Source: Pleurocapsa minor GSE-CHR-MK 17-07R (lineage in GTDB: Bacteria > Chloroflexota > Anaerolineae > Aggregatilineales > Phototrophicaceae). Taken from it: 64,000 bases of DNA. Below are positions 8,810-18,515 of the stretch, piece after piece; position 1 is the first letter of the stretch, and every line of letters starts with the position of its first letter. The stretch is taken from NCBI GenBank assembly GCA_019359125.1, contig JAHHHY010000003.1:215853-279852 (forward strand), read 5' to 3'. The notes below the pieces were generated by a model. The model was given only the letters and a program-made list of their open reading frames with translations, ran no database searches and was not told the DNA's origin. Made by a program: the position numbers and the translations under genes.

Positions 8810-10633
8810 CTAGAACTTGTCGGGGAAGACTTCGCGGGCCAGCTTTTCTTCCTGGGTCACCAGGTCGCTCAGCGTTTGCAGGCCTTCGTTCCAGAACGAC
8901 GGATCGCTCAGGTTGACGCCGGCCTTGGCCAGAATATTCTCGGGGTAATCGCTATCGCCCGCGCCCAGCACTTCCAGATAGGCGGGCACGAATTCGGCGC
9001 CACGCTTCTGGTACACATTGAACAGCGCCAGCACCAGCAGCTCGCCAAAGGCATAGGCATACACGTAGCCGGGCGTGTTCAGGAAGTGCGGGATGTAGCT
9101 CCACCACAGGCCATAATCCTCGCGCAGCGTCACGCTGTCGCCAAACATCGACCGCTGGGTGTCCAGCCAGATCTGGCTCAGGCGTTCGGTGCTCAGCTCG
9201 CCTTCGGTGCGGCGTGCCGTGTGATAGCCATGCTCGAAGCGGTTCATGCTGGTCTGGCGGAAGATGGTGGCGAAGCTGTCCTCGATCTTGCTGGCGGTCA
9301 TCGCCAGGCGGGCAGCCGCATCCGTCTCGCGCGACAGCAGGTCATTGAAAACCAGCATCTCGCCAAACACAGACGCCATCTCGGCGGTCGTCAGCGGCGT
9401 ATACACATACGACATCGGCTGCTTCTGGTTGGTCAGGTACATATGCAGGCCGTGGCCCAGCTCATGCGCCAGCGTCGAGACATCGCGGCCCTTGCCCGTA
9501 TAATTCATGAACACGAACGGGTGCGCCGACGGCACGGTCGGGCTGGCGAAGGCCCCGCCCCGCTTGTTTGGCTGAAGCGCCGCGTCGATCCAGTTTTCAT
9601 CGAAGAAGCGTTTGACCGCGGCGCCCGTGATCGGGCTGAAACGCTCGTAGGCATTGGTGACGATCTCGCGCGCTTCCGACCACGAGTAATCGCGCTCGGC
9701 GCCCTTGATATTGAGCGGCGCATAGCGGTCATACTCAAACAGCTCGTCCAGCCCCAGCAGCGTGCGCTTCAGGCGATAGTGGCGCGCCACAATCTCGTAA
9801 TTGCTGGTGACCGCATTCACCAGCGCATCGACCACGGCATCCGGCGCCTTGTTCGACAGGTTGCGCGAGGAAATCCATGACGGATAGCCACGGCGCGCAT
9901 CGTCGCTGGCCTTATCTGCCGCCAGCACGTTGAAGATGAAGGTCGTCTGCATGCTGTACTCGCGCAGCGTGGTCGTGACGGCATCGGCGGCCTTCTGGCG
10001 CACCGCCCGGTCGCCGTCATAGCTCAGCTTCAGCACCTGCGACTGGGTCAGCTTTTCGCCGTCCACGTCAAAGCGCATGGCGCTGTTGAGCTGGGTGAAC
10101 AGGCGCGTCCACGAGCTGCTGCCAGTAACGCTCTTTTCGACCAGCAGTTGTTCTTCCGGCTCGCTGAGCATGTATTTCTTGTAGCGCAGGTCGGCCTCCA
10201 GCACATGGCGATACGCGCCCAGCGCTGGGTCCTTCAGGATCTTCTGCTGGTGCGCATCGTCCAGCGCCTTCCATTCCAGCCCGAAGAACATCATCTTCTG
10301 CGAGAAGGTGGAGCCAAATTCCTGCACCTTCTGCATCAGCGCGCCGTAACGCGGATCGTTGGTGTCGGTGGAATACAGCAGCCCGGCATACGAGCCGATG
10401 CGCCCGGCAAAGTCTTCAATCGCCTCGCTGTCGCGCACGGCCGAGGCAATCTCGGCAGCCGACAGGTCTTTCACGCGCCCGCGATACAGCTTGGCATACT
10501 CGTCGGCCATTTCCAGCGCCTTGGCGATATCGGCGGCGATTGCCGGGTCATCGACACTGGCATAAAAGACCGACAGATCCCACAGGACGTTCTCGGCCCC
10601 GGTCGTTTTCTGAACGCTTGCTTCCGCCATCAT
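8810..10633 (-). CDS. pepF: Oligoendopeptidase F (M3 family)
   Basis: VSTLAHELGHGLHMYLTNQKQPMSYVYTPLTTAEMASVFGEMLVFNDLL (HExxH plus downstream E); MAEASVQKTTGAENVLWDLSVFYAS N-terminus. Confidence 0.93.
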   Translation of the reverse strand: MMAEASVQKTTGAENVLWDLSVFYASVDDPAIAADIAKALEMADEYAKLYRGRVKDLSAAEIASAVRDSEAIEDFAGRIGSYAGLLYSTDTNDPRYGALMQKVQEFGSTFSQKMMFFGLEWKALDDAHQQKILKDPALGAYRHVLEADLRYKKYMLSEPEEQLLVEKSVTGSSSWTRLFTQLNSAMRFDVDGEKLTQSQVLKLSYDGDRAVRQKAADAVTTTLREYSMQTTFIFNVLAADKASDDARRGYPSWISSRNLSNKAPDAVVDALVNAVTSNYEIVARHYRLKRTLLGLDELFEYDRYAPLNIKGAERDYSWSEAREIVTNAYERFSPITGAAVKRFFDENWIDAALQPNKRGGAFASPTVPSAHPFVFMNYTGKGRDVSTLAHELGHGLHMYLTNQKQPMSYVYTPLTTAEMASVFGEMLVFNDLLSRETDAAARLAMTASKIEDSFATIFRQTSMNRFEHGYHTARRTEGELSTERLSQIWLDTQRSMFGDSVTLREDYGLWWSYIPHFLNTPGYVYAYAFGELLVLALFNVYQKRGAEFVPAYLEVLGAGDSDYPENILAKAGVNLSDPSFWNEGLQTLSDLVTQEEKLAREVFPDKF

Positions 10634-10791
10634 TTGATTCCTTTAGAATGTTCAAAATCGATCAACAAGCGCTAGTATAGCGCAAAAGAAAAGCCATCGG
10701 CAATGCGCGCCTGCCGTATCGTGCGCCACCCGGCACGACATGTGTTACACTGGCATAAGAATGATCGCTGAGCAGAAAATGTGACACCCAC

Positions 10792-11094
10792 ATGGCATCG
10801 ACACCCCTGAACGAAAGCCGCATCACCGAGCGCCTGGCAAAGCTGGACGGCTGGAAGCGCGACAACGGCGCGATCAGCAAGACTTTTTCGCTAGACAGCT
10901 ATGTCGCCGGGCTGGCGTTTGCCACCGCTGTCGGCGTGCTGTGCGACGGCCTGGACCATCATCCGGACATGAGCATCGGCTGGAAGAAAGTCACCGTGAC
11001 ATTCACGACGCACGACGCCGGCAGCCAGCTTACCGCCAAAGATTTTGACGCCGCCGACGCTATGGAAGCCCTCGGATATCCGCGAAAGAAGTAG
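10792..11094 (+). CDS. 4a-hydroxytetrahydrobiopterin dehydratase (pterin-4a-carbinolamine dehydratase) family
   Basis: LDGWKRDNGAISKTFSLDSYVAGLAFATAVGVLCDGLDHHPDMSIGWKKVTVTFTTHDAGSQLTAKDFDAADAME. Confidence 0.92.
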   Translation: MASTPLNESRITERLAKLDGWKRDNGAISKTFSLDSYVAGLAFATAVGVLCDGLDHHPDMSIGWKKVTVTFTTHDAGSQLTAKDFDAADAMEALGYPRKK

Positions 11095-11104
11095 ACCCGG
11101 CGTG

Positions 11105-11458
11105 ATGACCCGTGTGATTGGTATTCCCCATGAACTGCTCCATGTGCTGGCGCTGCTGCTGATCCGTCGTCGGCCGACCGGCATTGGCCTGAAGCATGTG
11201 GATGTGCCGGACGATTTGTCCACCAGGCAATATATCTTTGTGGCCGCCTTCCCCACGCTGGCCTTTCTGCTGCTGGCCGCCGTCGGGCTCGTGCTGCTGA
11301 TGAACGCCGCGTCGGTGCTGACGGCGCTGGCGGGCATCGTGCTGGTGCTGCTGGGCATGCTGGGCATGGCCGGCGGCGTGGGCGACGTGCAGTTGATTCA
11401 GTTACGACTGGCGCGCGACCGTATGGAAAGGTCACCTGAAGACACGCAGTTTCGCTGA
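11105..11458 (+). CDS. Small membrane protein with HExxH motif (DUF3267/zincin-like)
   Basis: MTRVIGIPHELLHVLALLLIRRRPTGIGLKHV..., two TM segments; HELLH motif. Confidence 0.6.
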   Translation: MTRVIGIPHELLHVLALLLIRRRPTGIGLKHVDVPDDLSTRQYIFVAAFPTLAFLLLAAVGLVLLMNAASVLTALAGIVLVLLGMLGMAGGVGDVQLIQLRLARDRMERSPEDTQFR

Positions 11459-11488
11459 TTTCCCGGCCCATCGCACACGCAGGATGTC

Positions 11489-13546
11489 ATGACAGACGCT
11501 CAGACAGTGACACCCTCTCCAAAGTCCCACACCGAGGCAGGCAGCGATGCTACCGTGGTCGCGTCTGCGCGCCTGACTAACTCGCCGCCACCGCTGGACG
11601 GCCGCCGCCTGAAAATTGCGCGCCTGGTGTGGGCGGGCATCGCCCTGCTCTCGCTGTGCATCTTCCTGGCCGCCATCCCGTCACGCGTAAACCTGCTGCT
11701 TAACCCGGCTGATGGGCTGCGGGCGCAGCTGGATGGCGCTGGCATCAGCATCGCGGTTTACGCCGCGCTCGTCACCATCCGCGAGCTGCTGTTCGTGGTG
11801 GCATTCGCCAGCATCGGCGTCATTATCTTCTGGCGGCGTTCGACGTCGGGCGTGGCCATCTTCACCTCGATCGTGTTCATCACCTTCGCGGCGTCGTTCT
11901 TCGGTATCTACCGCACCGTCTTTCTCGACTTCAGCCCGCTGCTGTATACGCTGGCCCGCATCGTGCTGATTATTGGCTTCGGCAGCGCGCCGGTGCTGAT
12001 CTACACATTTCCAGACGGGCGTTTCGTGCCGTCATGGCTGCGCTATGCCACGGTCGTGTGGCTGGCCGTGATCCTGCTGCAATTTCCCACTCACGAGGGC
12101 CTGTTTGTGTATGTGGAGGGCGTGCGCCGCGTGCTGCCGACGACGCTGGCGCTGTACGCGACCTTCCTGCTGATCGCCCTGTACGGGCAGGTGTTCAGGT
12201 ATCGGCGCTATGCCGATGGCGCCACCCGCCAGCAGACCAAATGGGTCGTCATCGGCTTCATCACGGGCATCCTCGGGCTGGTGCTGTGGTATGGCTCGCA
12301 GCTCATCTTTCCGCTGGACAATGACCCACTGGCGCTGCGCATGACGCGCCTGCTGGTGGGCGAGACACTGTATCTGTTCGCCTTCATCGCCATCCCGCTG
12401 GGCATGGCCTTCTCGATCCTGCGCTACCGGCTGTACGACATCAATGTGCTGGTCTCGCGCGGTATCGTGTACTCGCTGCTGACGATCGTGCTGGGCGCGG
12501 CCTTTGCCGGCACGCTGGTCGCCCTGCGCGCGCTGCTGGAGCTGATTCTGGGCGGCGACCAGGACGTGAATGCCGCGATTATCGCCACAGCGGTGGTCGT
12601 CGCGTTGTTTGCGCCCACGCGGCGGCGCATCCAGCGGCAGATCGACCTGCGTTTCTTCCGCACACACCTGCTGCTGACCGAACAGCAGGCGCGCAATCAG
12701 CCCACGCTGCACAGCACCGGCGAGCTTAGCGGGCAGGTCATCGGCGATTACACGCTGGGCGGCCTGCTGGGGCGCGGCGGCATGGGCGAGGTGTATCTGG
12801 CGACGCAGAACAGCCTGAAACGGCAGGTGGCGCTGAAGCTGCTGCCGAGCGACCTGGCCAGCAAGCCGGAAATGAAAGCCCGCTTCGAGCGTGAGGCGCA
12901 GATCATCGCCGGTATCCGCCACCCGAATATCGTCTCGGTGTATGCCTATGGCGAGCACGAGGGGAACCTGTTTATCGTGATGGAGTATCTGGACGGCGAG
13001 CTGCTCAGCCATGCTATCCGCGGACAGCGCATGCCGCTGGAGAAAGCGCTGGCCGTGCTGCGTGATATCGCCTCGGCGCTGGACTATGCGCATGCCCGCG
13101 CACTGGTACACCGCGACGTCAAGCCGTCGAATATCATGCTGATGCACGAGAACGGTACGACGCGCGCCATGCTGATGGACTTCGGCATCGCCAAGATTAT
13201 CGAGGAAGGCACGGGCATCACCCACACCGGCATGCTGGGCACGATCGACTATGCAGCGCCGGAACAGATTATGTCCGCCGCCGCTGTGGACCAGCGCGCA
13301 GACATCTATTCCCTGGGCGTGGTCGCCTACCAGCTGCTGACAGGCTGGCTGCCGTTTTCCGGTTTAAGCGCGGGACAGGTGCTGTATGCCCACTTGCAGC
13401 AGTCGCCCACCGACCCGCGCCTGATCGCGCCCGAGCTGCCGGAAACTGCCAGTATCGCCATCAGGCGGGCGATGGAAAAATCACCCGACAAGCGCCCGCA
13501 GTCTGCCGGAGAATTTATCGATTTGCTGGGCGCGAAGCAGGGGTAG
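11489..13546 (+). CDS. Ser/Thr protein kinase with N-terminal multi-TM sensor-like module
   Basis: N-term about 7 TM segments and RQQTKWVVIGF...LRYRLYDINVLVSRGIVYSLLTIVL...FAPTRRRIQRQIDLRFFR; C-term kinase YTLGGLLGRGGMGEVYLATQ...VALKLL...LVHRDVKPSNIML...MDFGIAK...GTIDYAAPEQ. Confidence 0.92.
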   Translation: MTDAQTVTPSPKSHTEAGSDATVVASARLTNSPPPLDGRRLKIARLVWAGIALLSLCIFLAAIPSRVNLLLNPADGLRAQLDGAGISIAVYAALVTIRELLFVVAFASIGVIIFWRRSTSGVAIFTSIVFITFAASFFGIYRTVFLDFSPLLYTLARIVLIIGFGSAPVLIYTFPDGRFVPSWLRYATVVWLAVILLQFPTHEGLFVYVEGVRRVLPTTLALYATFLLIALYGQVFRYRRYADGATRQQTKWVVIGFITGILGLVLWYGSQLIFPLDNDPLALRMTRLLVGETLYLFAFIAIPLGMAFSILRYRLYDINVLVSRGIVYSLLTIVLGAAFAGTLVALRALLELILGGDQDVNAAIIATAVVVALFAPTRRRIQRQIDLRFFRTHLLLTEQQARNQPTLHSTGELSGQVIGDYTLGGLLGRGGMGEVYLATQNSLKRQVALKLLPSDLASKPEMKARFEREAQIIAGIRHPNIVSVYAYGEHEGNLFIVMEYLDGELLSHAIRGQRMPLEKALAVLRDIASALDYAHARALVHRDVKPSNIMLMHENGTTRAMLMDFGIAKIIEEGTGITHTGMLGTIDYAAPEQIMSAAAVDQRADIYSLGVVAYQLLTGWLPFSGLSAGQVLYAHLQQSPTDPRLIAPELPETASIAIRRAMEKSPDKRPQSAGEFIDLLGAKQG

Positions 13547-13565
13547 AAGGGGGAAGGCTACTACA

Positions 13566-13648
13566 GCCTCAACCTGCGTCGCTGCGCTCCGCCGTCCCTC
13601 TCCGCTGCGCAGAGAGGGACAAAACGCTTATTCCCGGAGTGAGGTTGG
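13566..13648. repeat. Degenerate terminal-inverted-repeat-like intergenic element
   Basis: gcctcaacc ... gtgaggttgg ends, internal gtccctctc...gagagggac hairpin; resembles the element at 35020-35131. Confidence 0.45.
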
Positions 13649-13670
13649 TTCAGGAATCACCCGGCGAAGA

Positions 13671-14207
13671 TTACGCCTTCACGCGGGCGAAGAACTTCTG
13701 GCGGAACTTGGCCACCTTGGGCGCCACGACCACGCGGCAGTAGCCTGCGTTCGGGTTGTGCGCGTAGTATTCCTGATGATAATCCTCGGCCGGATACCAG
13801 TTCTTCAGCGGCTCCAGCTCGGTCACGATCGGGTCGCGGTACAGGCCCTCGGCCTTGATTTCGTCAATCACCTGGCGGGCGACGGCTTCCTGCTCCGGCG
13901 TGTGGGTGTAGATGCCGCTGCGATACTGCGTGCCCACATCCGCGCCCTGGCGGTTGAGCGTGGTCGGGTCGTGGATGGTGAAGAACACGCGCAGCAGGTC
14001 GGCGAAGCTGGCTTCCTCCGGGTTGTACTTGATCTGCACGGCCTCGGCATAGCCCGTGCGCCCGCTGCACACCGCCTCGTAGGTCGGGTTCGGCGCGCGG
14101 CCGTTGGCATAGCCGCTGACCACATCGGTCACGCCCTTCATCTGGTCATATACGGCTTCGAGGCACCAGAAACAGCCTCCTGCCAGTGTTACCGTCTCTG
14201 TCGTCAT
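13671..14207 (-). CDS. msrA: Peptide-methionine (S)-S-oxide reductase
   Basis: VTLAGGCFWCLEAVYDQMKGVTDVVSGYANGRAPNPTYEAVCSGRTGYAEAVQIKYNP; HQEYYAHNPNAGYCRVVVAPKVAKF. Confidence 0.96.
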   Translation of the reverse strand: MTTETVTLAGGCFWCLEAVYDQMKGVTDVVSGYANGRAPNPTYEAVCSGRTGYAEAVQIKYNPEEASFADLLRVFFTIHDPTTLNRQGADVGTQYRSGIYTHTPEQEAVARQVIDEIKAEGLYRDPIVTELEPLKNWYPAEDYHQEYYAHNPNAGYCRVVVAPKVAKFRQKFFARVKA

Positions 14208-14324
14208 AGTGTCGTCCTGCCCTTTCAAGTCAGTGCATTGTCACATGGTTCAGACGCCATGCAGCATACTGAAATTTCATGAGCAGGTGCTGTGAAAGCA
14301 GGTGCGTATAATCTTTGTTAGAAA

Positions 14325-14351
14325 TTAGCACTCTCTGTTAAAGTCTGCTAA
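14325..14351. promoter_or_regulatory. Second, degenerate CIRCE-like operator upstream of the groES -35
   Basis: TTAGCACTC-N9-GTCTGCTAA: perfect left half, 7/9 right half, exact 9-nt spacer. Confidence 0.7.
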
Positions 14352-14358
14352 AATGCAC

Positions 14359-14387
14359 TTGACGCGTATATCCCCCTCTAATATACT
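14359..14387 (+). promoter_or_regulatory. Sigma-70-type promoter of groESL
   Basis: TTGACG (14359-14364), 17-nt spacer, TATACT (14382-14387). Confidence 0.85.
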
Positions 14388-14398
14388 GTGAGCAGTCA

Positions 14399-14425
14399 TT
14401 AGCACTCTATCAGTGCGAGTGCTAA
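14399..14425. promoter_or_regulatory. CIRCE element (HrcA operator)
   Basis: TTAGCACTC-TATCAGTGC-GAGTGCTAA, a perfect match to TTAGCACTC-N9-GAGTGCTAA. Confidence 0.97.
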
Positions 14426-14473
14426 TCCTTTCGTGAATAGCTGTTCATCACGTACTATTTTGGAGGTTCTCAC

Positions 14474-14761
14474 ATGAACATTCGCCCCCTGGGTGACCGC
14501 GTTTTGATCGAACCGCAGGAGCAGGAAGAAAAGACTGCCAGCGGTATCTACATCCCCGAAACTGCCAAGGAAAAACCGCAGGAAGGCACCGTGATCGCCG
14601 CCGGTGAAGGCCGCCGTGATGAAGATGGCGAGCGTATCGCCATGGACGTGAAGGTGGGCGACCGCGTGCTGTTCGCCAAGTATGCCGGCACGGAAATCAA
14701 GCTTGATGGCAAGAAACTGCTCATCATGAAGGAAGCCGACATCCTCGGCATTCTCGGCTAG
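14474..14761 (+). CDS. groES: Co-chaperonin GroES
   Basis: [48 protein letters not shown]...[34 protein letters not shown]. Confidence 0.98.
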   Translation: MNIRPLGDRVLIEPQEQEEKTASGIYIPETAKEKPQEGTVIAAGEGRRDEDGERIAMDVKVGDRVLFAKYAGTEIKLDGKKLLIMKEADILGILG

Positions 14762-14816
14762 TCATCTCAACCAGAATTCATCAGGCGAATTAGCCTTACA
14801 CAGGAGATAATCAACC

Positions 14817-16460
14817 ATGGCAGCGAAACAGTTGCTGTTCCGTGAAGAAGCCCGCCGCGATTTGCAGCGTGGTGTGGACAAGGTCGCTGAAGCTGTTGCG
14901 ACCACCCTCGGCCCCAAGGGCCGCAACGTGGCCCTGGACAAGAAGTTCGGCGCCCCCACCGTCACCCACGACGGCGTGACCGTGGCCAAGGAAATCGAGC
15001 TGGAGAACCCGTTTGAAAACATGGGCGCCCAGCTGCTGAAGGAAGCCGCCACCAAGACCAACGACATCGCCGGTGACGGCACCACCACCGCGACCGTGCT
15101 GGCCCAGGCGATCGTCAACGAAGGCCTGAAGAACGTGGCCGCCGGCGCCAACCCGATGCTGCTGAAGCGTGGCATCATGGCCGCCGCTGAGGTCGTGGCC
15201 AAGAACATCAAGAGCCAGGCCACCTCGATCAGCACCAAGGAAGAAATCGCCCAGGTCGCCAGCGTGTCGGCCCAGGACGATGAAATCGGCAACCTGATCG
15301 CCGAAGTGATGGACAAGGTCGGCAAGGATGGCGTGGTGACGGTCGAGGAGAGCAAGGGCCTCGAATTCGAAACCGAATACGTCGAAGGTATGCAGTTCGA
15401 CCGTGGCTACATCAGCCCGTACTTCATCACCGCCCCCGACTCGATGGAAGCGGTCATCCAGGAACCCTACATCCTGATCTACGAAAAGAAGATCAGCGCC
15501 GCCCAGGACATCGTCCCCCTGCTGGAGAAGATGGTCCAGATCGGCAAGCGTGATGTGGTGCTCATCGCCGAAGACGTGGACGGCGAAGCGCTGGCCACCC
15601 TCGTGCTGAACAAGCTGCGCGGCATGCTGAACGTGCTGGCGATCAAGGCCCCTGGCTTTGGTGACCGCCGCAAGGCCATGCTGCGTGACATCGCCGTGCT
15701 GACCGGCGGCACCGTCATCAGCGAAGAAACCGGCCGCAAGCTGGAAACCGTGACGCTGCAGGACCTGGGCCGCGCTGGCAAGGTTGTCTCGACCAAGGAC
15801 AACACCGTCATCGTGGACGGCTCTGGCGACGAAGCGCTCATCAAGGGCCGCATCGAAGAAATCCGCAAGGAAATCGACCTGAGCACCAGCGATTACGATC
15901 GTGAAAAGCTGCAGGAACGCCTGGCCAAGCTGAGCGGTGGTGTGGCCGTCATCCGTGTGGGTGCCGCTACCGAAACCGAACTCAAGGAAAAGAAGCACCG
16001 CGTGGAAGACGCCCTCAGCGCCACCCGCGCCGCCGTTGAAGAAGGTATCGTTCCCGGTGGTGGTGTGGCCCTGATCAACGCCATTGCCGCGCTGGACGGC
16101 CTGAAGCTGGAAGTGGAAGACGAAGCCACCGGCGTGCAGATCGTGCGCCGCGCCCTGAGCGTGCCGATGCGCAAGATTGCCGCCAACGCCGGCGTCGATG
16201 GCGCCGTCGTCATCGAGGAAGTGCGCCGCGCCCAGAAGGCCCAGAAGAACCACAACATCGGCTACAACGTGGTGACGGGCGAATATGGCGACATGATCAA
16301 GATGGGCATCCCCGATCCCGCCAAGGTGACCCGTGGCGCCGTGGAAAATGCCGCCTCGATCGCCGCCATGATCCTGACGACCGAAGTCCTGATCACCGAC
16401 GCGCCGGAAAAGAACCCGGCCCCGTCGATGCCGCAGGGTGGTATGGGCGGCGACTTCTAG
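14817..16460 (+). CDS. groEL: Chaperonin GroEL
   Basis: [61 protein letters not shown]...[16 protein letters not shown]-terminal [12 protein letters not shown]. Confidence 0.99.
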   Translation: MAAKQLLFREEARRDLQRGVDKVAEAVATTLGPKGRNVALDKKFGAPTVTHDGVTVAKEIELENPFENMGAQLLKEAATKTNDIAGDGTTTATVLAQAIVNEGLKNVAAGANPMLLKRGIMAAAEVVAKNIKSQATSISTKEEIAQVASVSAQDDEIGNLIAEVMDKVGKDGVVTVEESKGLEFETEYVEGMQFDRGYISPYFITAPDSMEAVIQEPYILIYEKKISAAQDIVPLLEKMVQIGKRDVVLIAEDVDGEALATLVLNKLRGMLNVLAIKAPGFGDRRKAMLRDIAVLTGGTVISEETGRKLETVTLQDLGRAGKVVSTKDNTVIVDGSGDEALIKGRIEEIRKEIDLSTSDYDREKLQERLAKLSGGVAVIRVGAATETELKEKKHRVEDALSATRAAVEEGIVPGGGVALINAIAALDGLKLEVEDEATGVQIVRRALSVPMRKIAANAGVDGAVVIEEVRRAQKAQKNHNIGYNVVTGEYGDMIKMGIPDPAKVTRGAVENAASIAAMILTTEVLITDAPEKNPAPSMPQGGMGGDF

Positions 16461-16500
16461 TCCACGCCCCACCGCAAGCAATCACCAACATACAACAGGA

Positions 16501-16530
16501 AGCCAGTCACGCGACTGGCTCCCTGTTTTT
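16501..16530 (+). terminator. Intrinsic terminator of groESL
   Basis: agccagtc-acgc-gactggct followed by ccctgttttta. Confidence 0.8.
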
Positions 16531-16554
16531 ATATGCCTGCGGCTTTTTGCAGGG

Positions 16555-17040
16555 GACGGACGATGTGGGTGCCGGACGATGCAGGCATCGTCCCTACAAC
16601 AGGCATTCGGTTGATCAAGAACACATTTGGTGGGATTTGGCGTCAAAACAGCCCGTGATCACCTGCGCAACGTGTCCGGTAGGGACGCGGCCCGCCGCGT
16701 CCGCTGATGCCAGCGACGGACGATGCGGGTATCGTCCCTGAAACAGGCATCCGGTTGGTCGAGAACCCATTTGGTGGGATTTGGCGTCAAAACAGCCCGT
16801 GATCACCTGCGCAACGTGGCACTGTAGGGACGCGGCCCGCCGCGTCCGCTGATGCCAGTGACGGACAATGCAGGCATCGTCCCTACAACAGGCATCCGGT
16901 TGGTCGAGAACCCATTTGGTGGGATTTGGCGTCAAAACAGCCCATGATCACCTGCGCAACGTGGCACTGTAGGGACGCGGCCCGCCGCGTCCGCTGATGC
17001 CAGTGACGGACGATGCAGGCATCGTCCCTACAACAGGCAC
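16555..17040. repeat. About 3.3 copies of a ~145-bp tandem repeat carrying two internal palindromes
   Basis: The junction motif caggcat(t/c)cggttg and its terminal variant recur at 16600, 16744, 16889 and 17034 (spacing 144/145/145). Units contain ggacgatgc-ag-gcatcgtcc and gacgcgg-cccg-ccgcgtc. Confidence 0.95.
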
Positions 17041-18515
17041 CCGGCGTCCTGCTGAGCCATGCGCGCGGCCACCTTGCCTGACAGCGTGACCATCGGCACG
17101 CCGCCGCCTGGATGCGTGGTGCCGCCGGCAAAATACAACCCGCGCACATGCGGCGACCGGTTGTGCGGCCGGCGCAGCGCATTGAAGCGATCATTGGACG
17201 ACGTGCCGTACAACGCGCCGCGCCGCGCGCCCGTCAGCCGCTCGATATCGACTGGCGTGAGCATCTGCTCGCTCACAATGTGTTCGCGCACATCCAGCCC
17301 ACGACGCGCCAGCGCCGCCAGCACGCGATCGCGGTATTCCCCTGCCCCGGCCGCCCAGTCAAAGCTCTCGCCCAGCGGCGGCGCATTCACCAGCACGAAC
17401 CAGTTCTCGCTGCCATCCGGCGCGTGGCTGGCATCGGTCTTGCTGGTGATCGAGATATAAATCGTCGGGTCGTCGGGCGGCACCCCGCGCCGGAAAATAT
17501 CGTCAAATTCGCGCGCGTAGTCCGACGAAAACACGATGTTGTGGTGGGCCAGCTCCGCATGCTTCCTGTTCACTCCCAGCAGCAGGATGAAACCGCTGCA
17601 TGATGGCTCGGTCCGCACCAGTTGGTTCAACTGCGCTGCCGGATACGACCCGCGCGGCAGAAGCTTTTCATAGACCGTGGCCACGTCGATATCCGCGACC
17701 ACGGCATCGGCAGGCAGCATGTCTACCCCGCTGCGGACGCCGGTCACACGGCCAGCCTCGACGCAGATTTCATCCACGCGCACACCTGTCCGAATCTCGA
17801 CGCCCAGCTCGCGCGCCAGCTTTTCAAACGCCCGCGCAATTTCGAAGATGCCGCCCTGCGGATACCACACCCCGCCGGACAGCTCGACATGCGCGATCAC
17901 GTTCAGCGTGGCCGGGGCCAGATACGGGCTGGCGCCGACGTAAGTGGCAAAGCGCCCAAGCAGCTGCCGCATCTTGGGCGACTTCACAAAGCCGCGAATC
18001 GCGCTCTGCATCGAACGCAGCGGGTCGACCGCCGGGATATCCCACAGGCGGGTGCGCGCCAGCTTCAGCAGCGACGGCGGATCATTGTAGATGAAGACCG
18101 GCCCGGTGATGTCGTGGATGCGCTGGGCATATTTCAGGTAGCGCAGATAGCCGTCCGCATCGGCCTGGCCGGAAAACTCGCGGATGCGCGCTGCCATGAT
18201 AGTGGGCAGGCGGCTGGCATCCAGCAGCGTGCCGTCGGGATAGAAATAGCGCGTCAATGGGTCAACCGGCAGCAGCGTCAGATAATCGCGCAGGTCGCGC
18301 CCCGCCACCGCAAACAGGTCTTCAAAGGCCTGGCGCATGGTGATGACCGACGGGCCGGTATCCCAGCGGAAGTCGCCCGCCCGAATCTCGCCCATCTTGC
18401 CACCAACGGCGCTGTTCTGCTCCAGCACGGTCACCTGCCAGCCAGCCGCCGCCAGATGAATGGCCGCTGACAGGCCGCCGATGCCGCCGCCCGCCACAAT
18501 CACGCGGCGCGTCAC
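17028..18515 (-). CDS. Phytoene desaturase/CrtI-family FAD-dependent oxidoreductase
   Basis: MTRRVIVAGGGIGGLSAAIHLAAAGWQVTVLEQNSAVGGKMGEIRAGDFRWDTGPSVITM...; C-term NRSPHVRGLYFAGGTTHPGGGVPMVTLSGKVAARM. Confidence 0.9.
   Translation of the reverse strand: MTRRVIVAGGGIGGLSAAIHLAAAGWQVTVLEQNSAVGGKMGEIRAGDFRWDTGPSVITMRQAFEDLFAVAGRDLRDYLTLLPVDPLTRYFYPDGTLLDASRLPTIMAARIREFSGQADADGYLRYLKYAQRIHDITGPVFIYNDPPSLLKLARTRLWDIPAVDPLRSMQSAIRGFVKSPKMRQLLGRFATYVGASPYLAPATLNVIAHVELSGGVWYPQGGIFEIARAFEKLARELGVEIRTGVRVDEICVEAGRVTGVRSGVDMLPADAVVADIDVATVYEKLLPRGSYPAAQLNQLVRTEPSCSGFILLLGVNRKHAELAHHNIVFSSDYAREFDDIFRRGVPPDDPTIYISITSKTDASHAPDGSENWFVLVNAPPLGESFDWAAGAGEYRDRVLAALARRGLDVREHIVSEQMLTPVDIERLTGARRGALYGTSSNDRFNALRRPHNRSPHVRGLYFAGGTTHPGGGVPMVTLSGKVAARMAQQDAGCLL

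Noticed and set aside
12032-13225. 397-aa minus-strand ORF opposite the kinase
   Set aside because: Gln/His/Arg-rich antisense shadow of a clear kinase gene.
14811-16481. 556-aa minus-strand ORF opposite groEL
   Set aside because: Shadow ORF from high-GC codon bias; His/Gly/Asp-rich with no recognisable domain, exactly antisense to a certain groEL.
16615-16935. 106-aa ORF with repeated RDDACIVRHWHQRTRRAASLQCHVAQVI
   Set aside because: Translation of the 145-bp tandem repeats, no independent coding evidence.
16555-17040. Possible CRISPR array
   Set aside because: Unit is ~145 bp with no unique spacers; whole unit repeats, so it is a tandem repeat.
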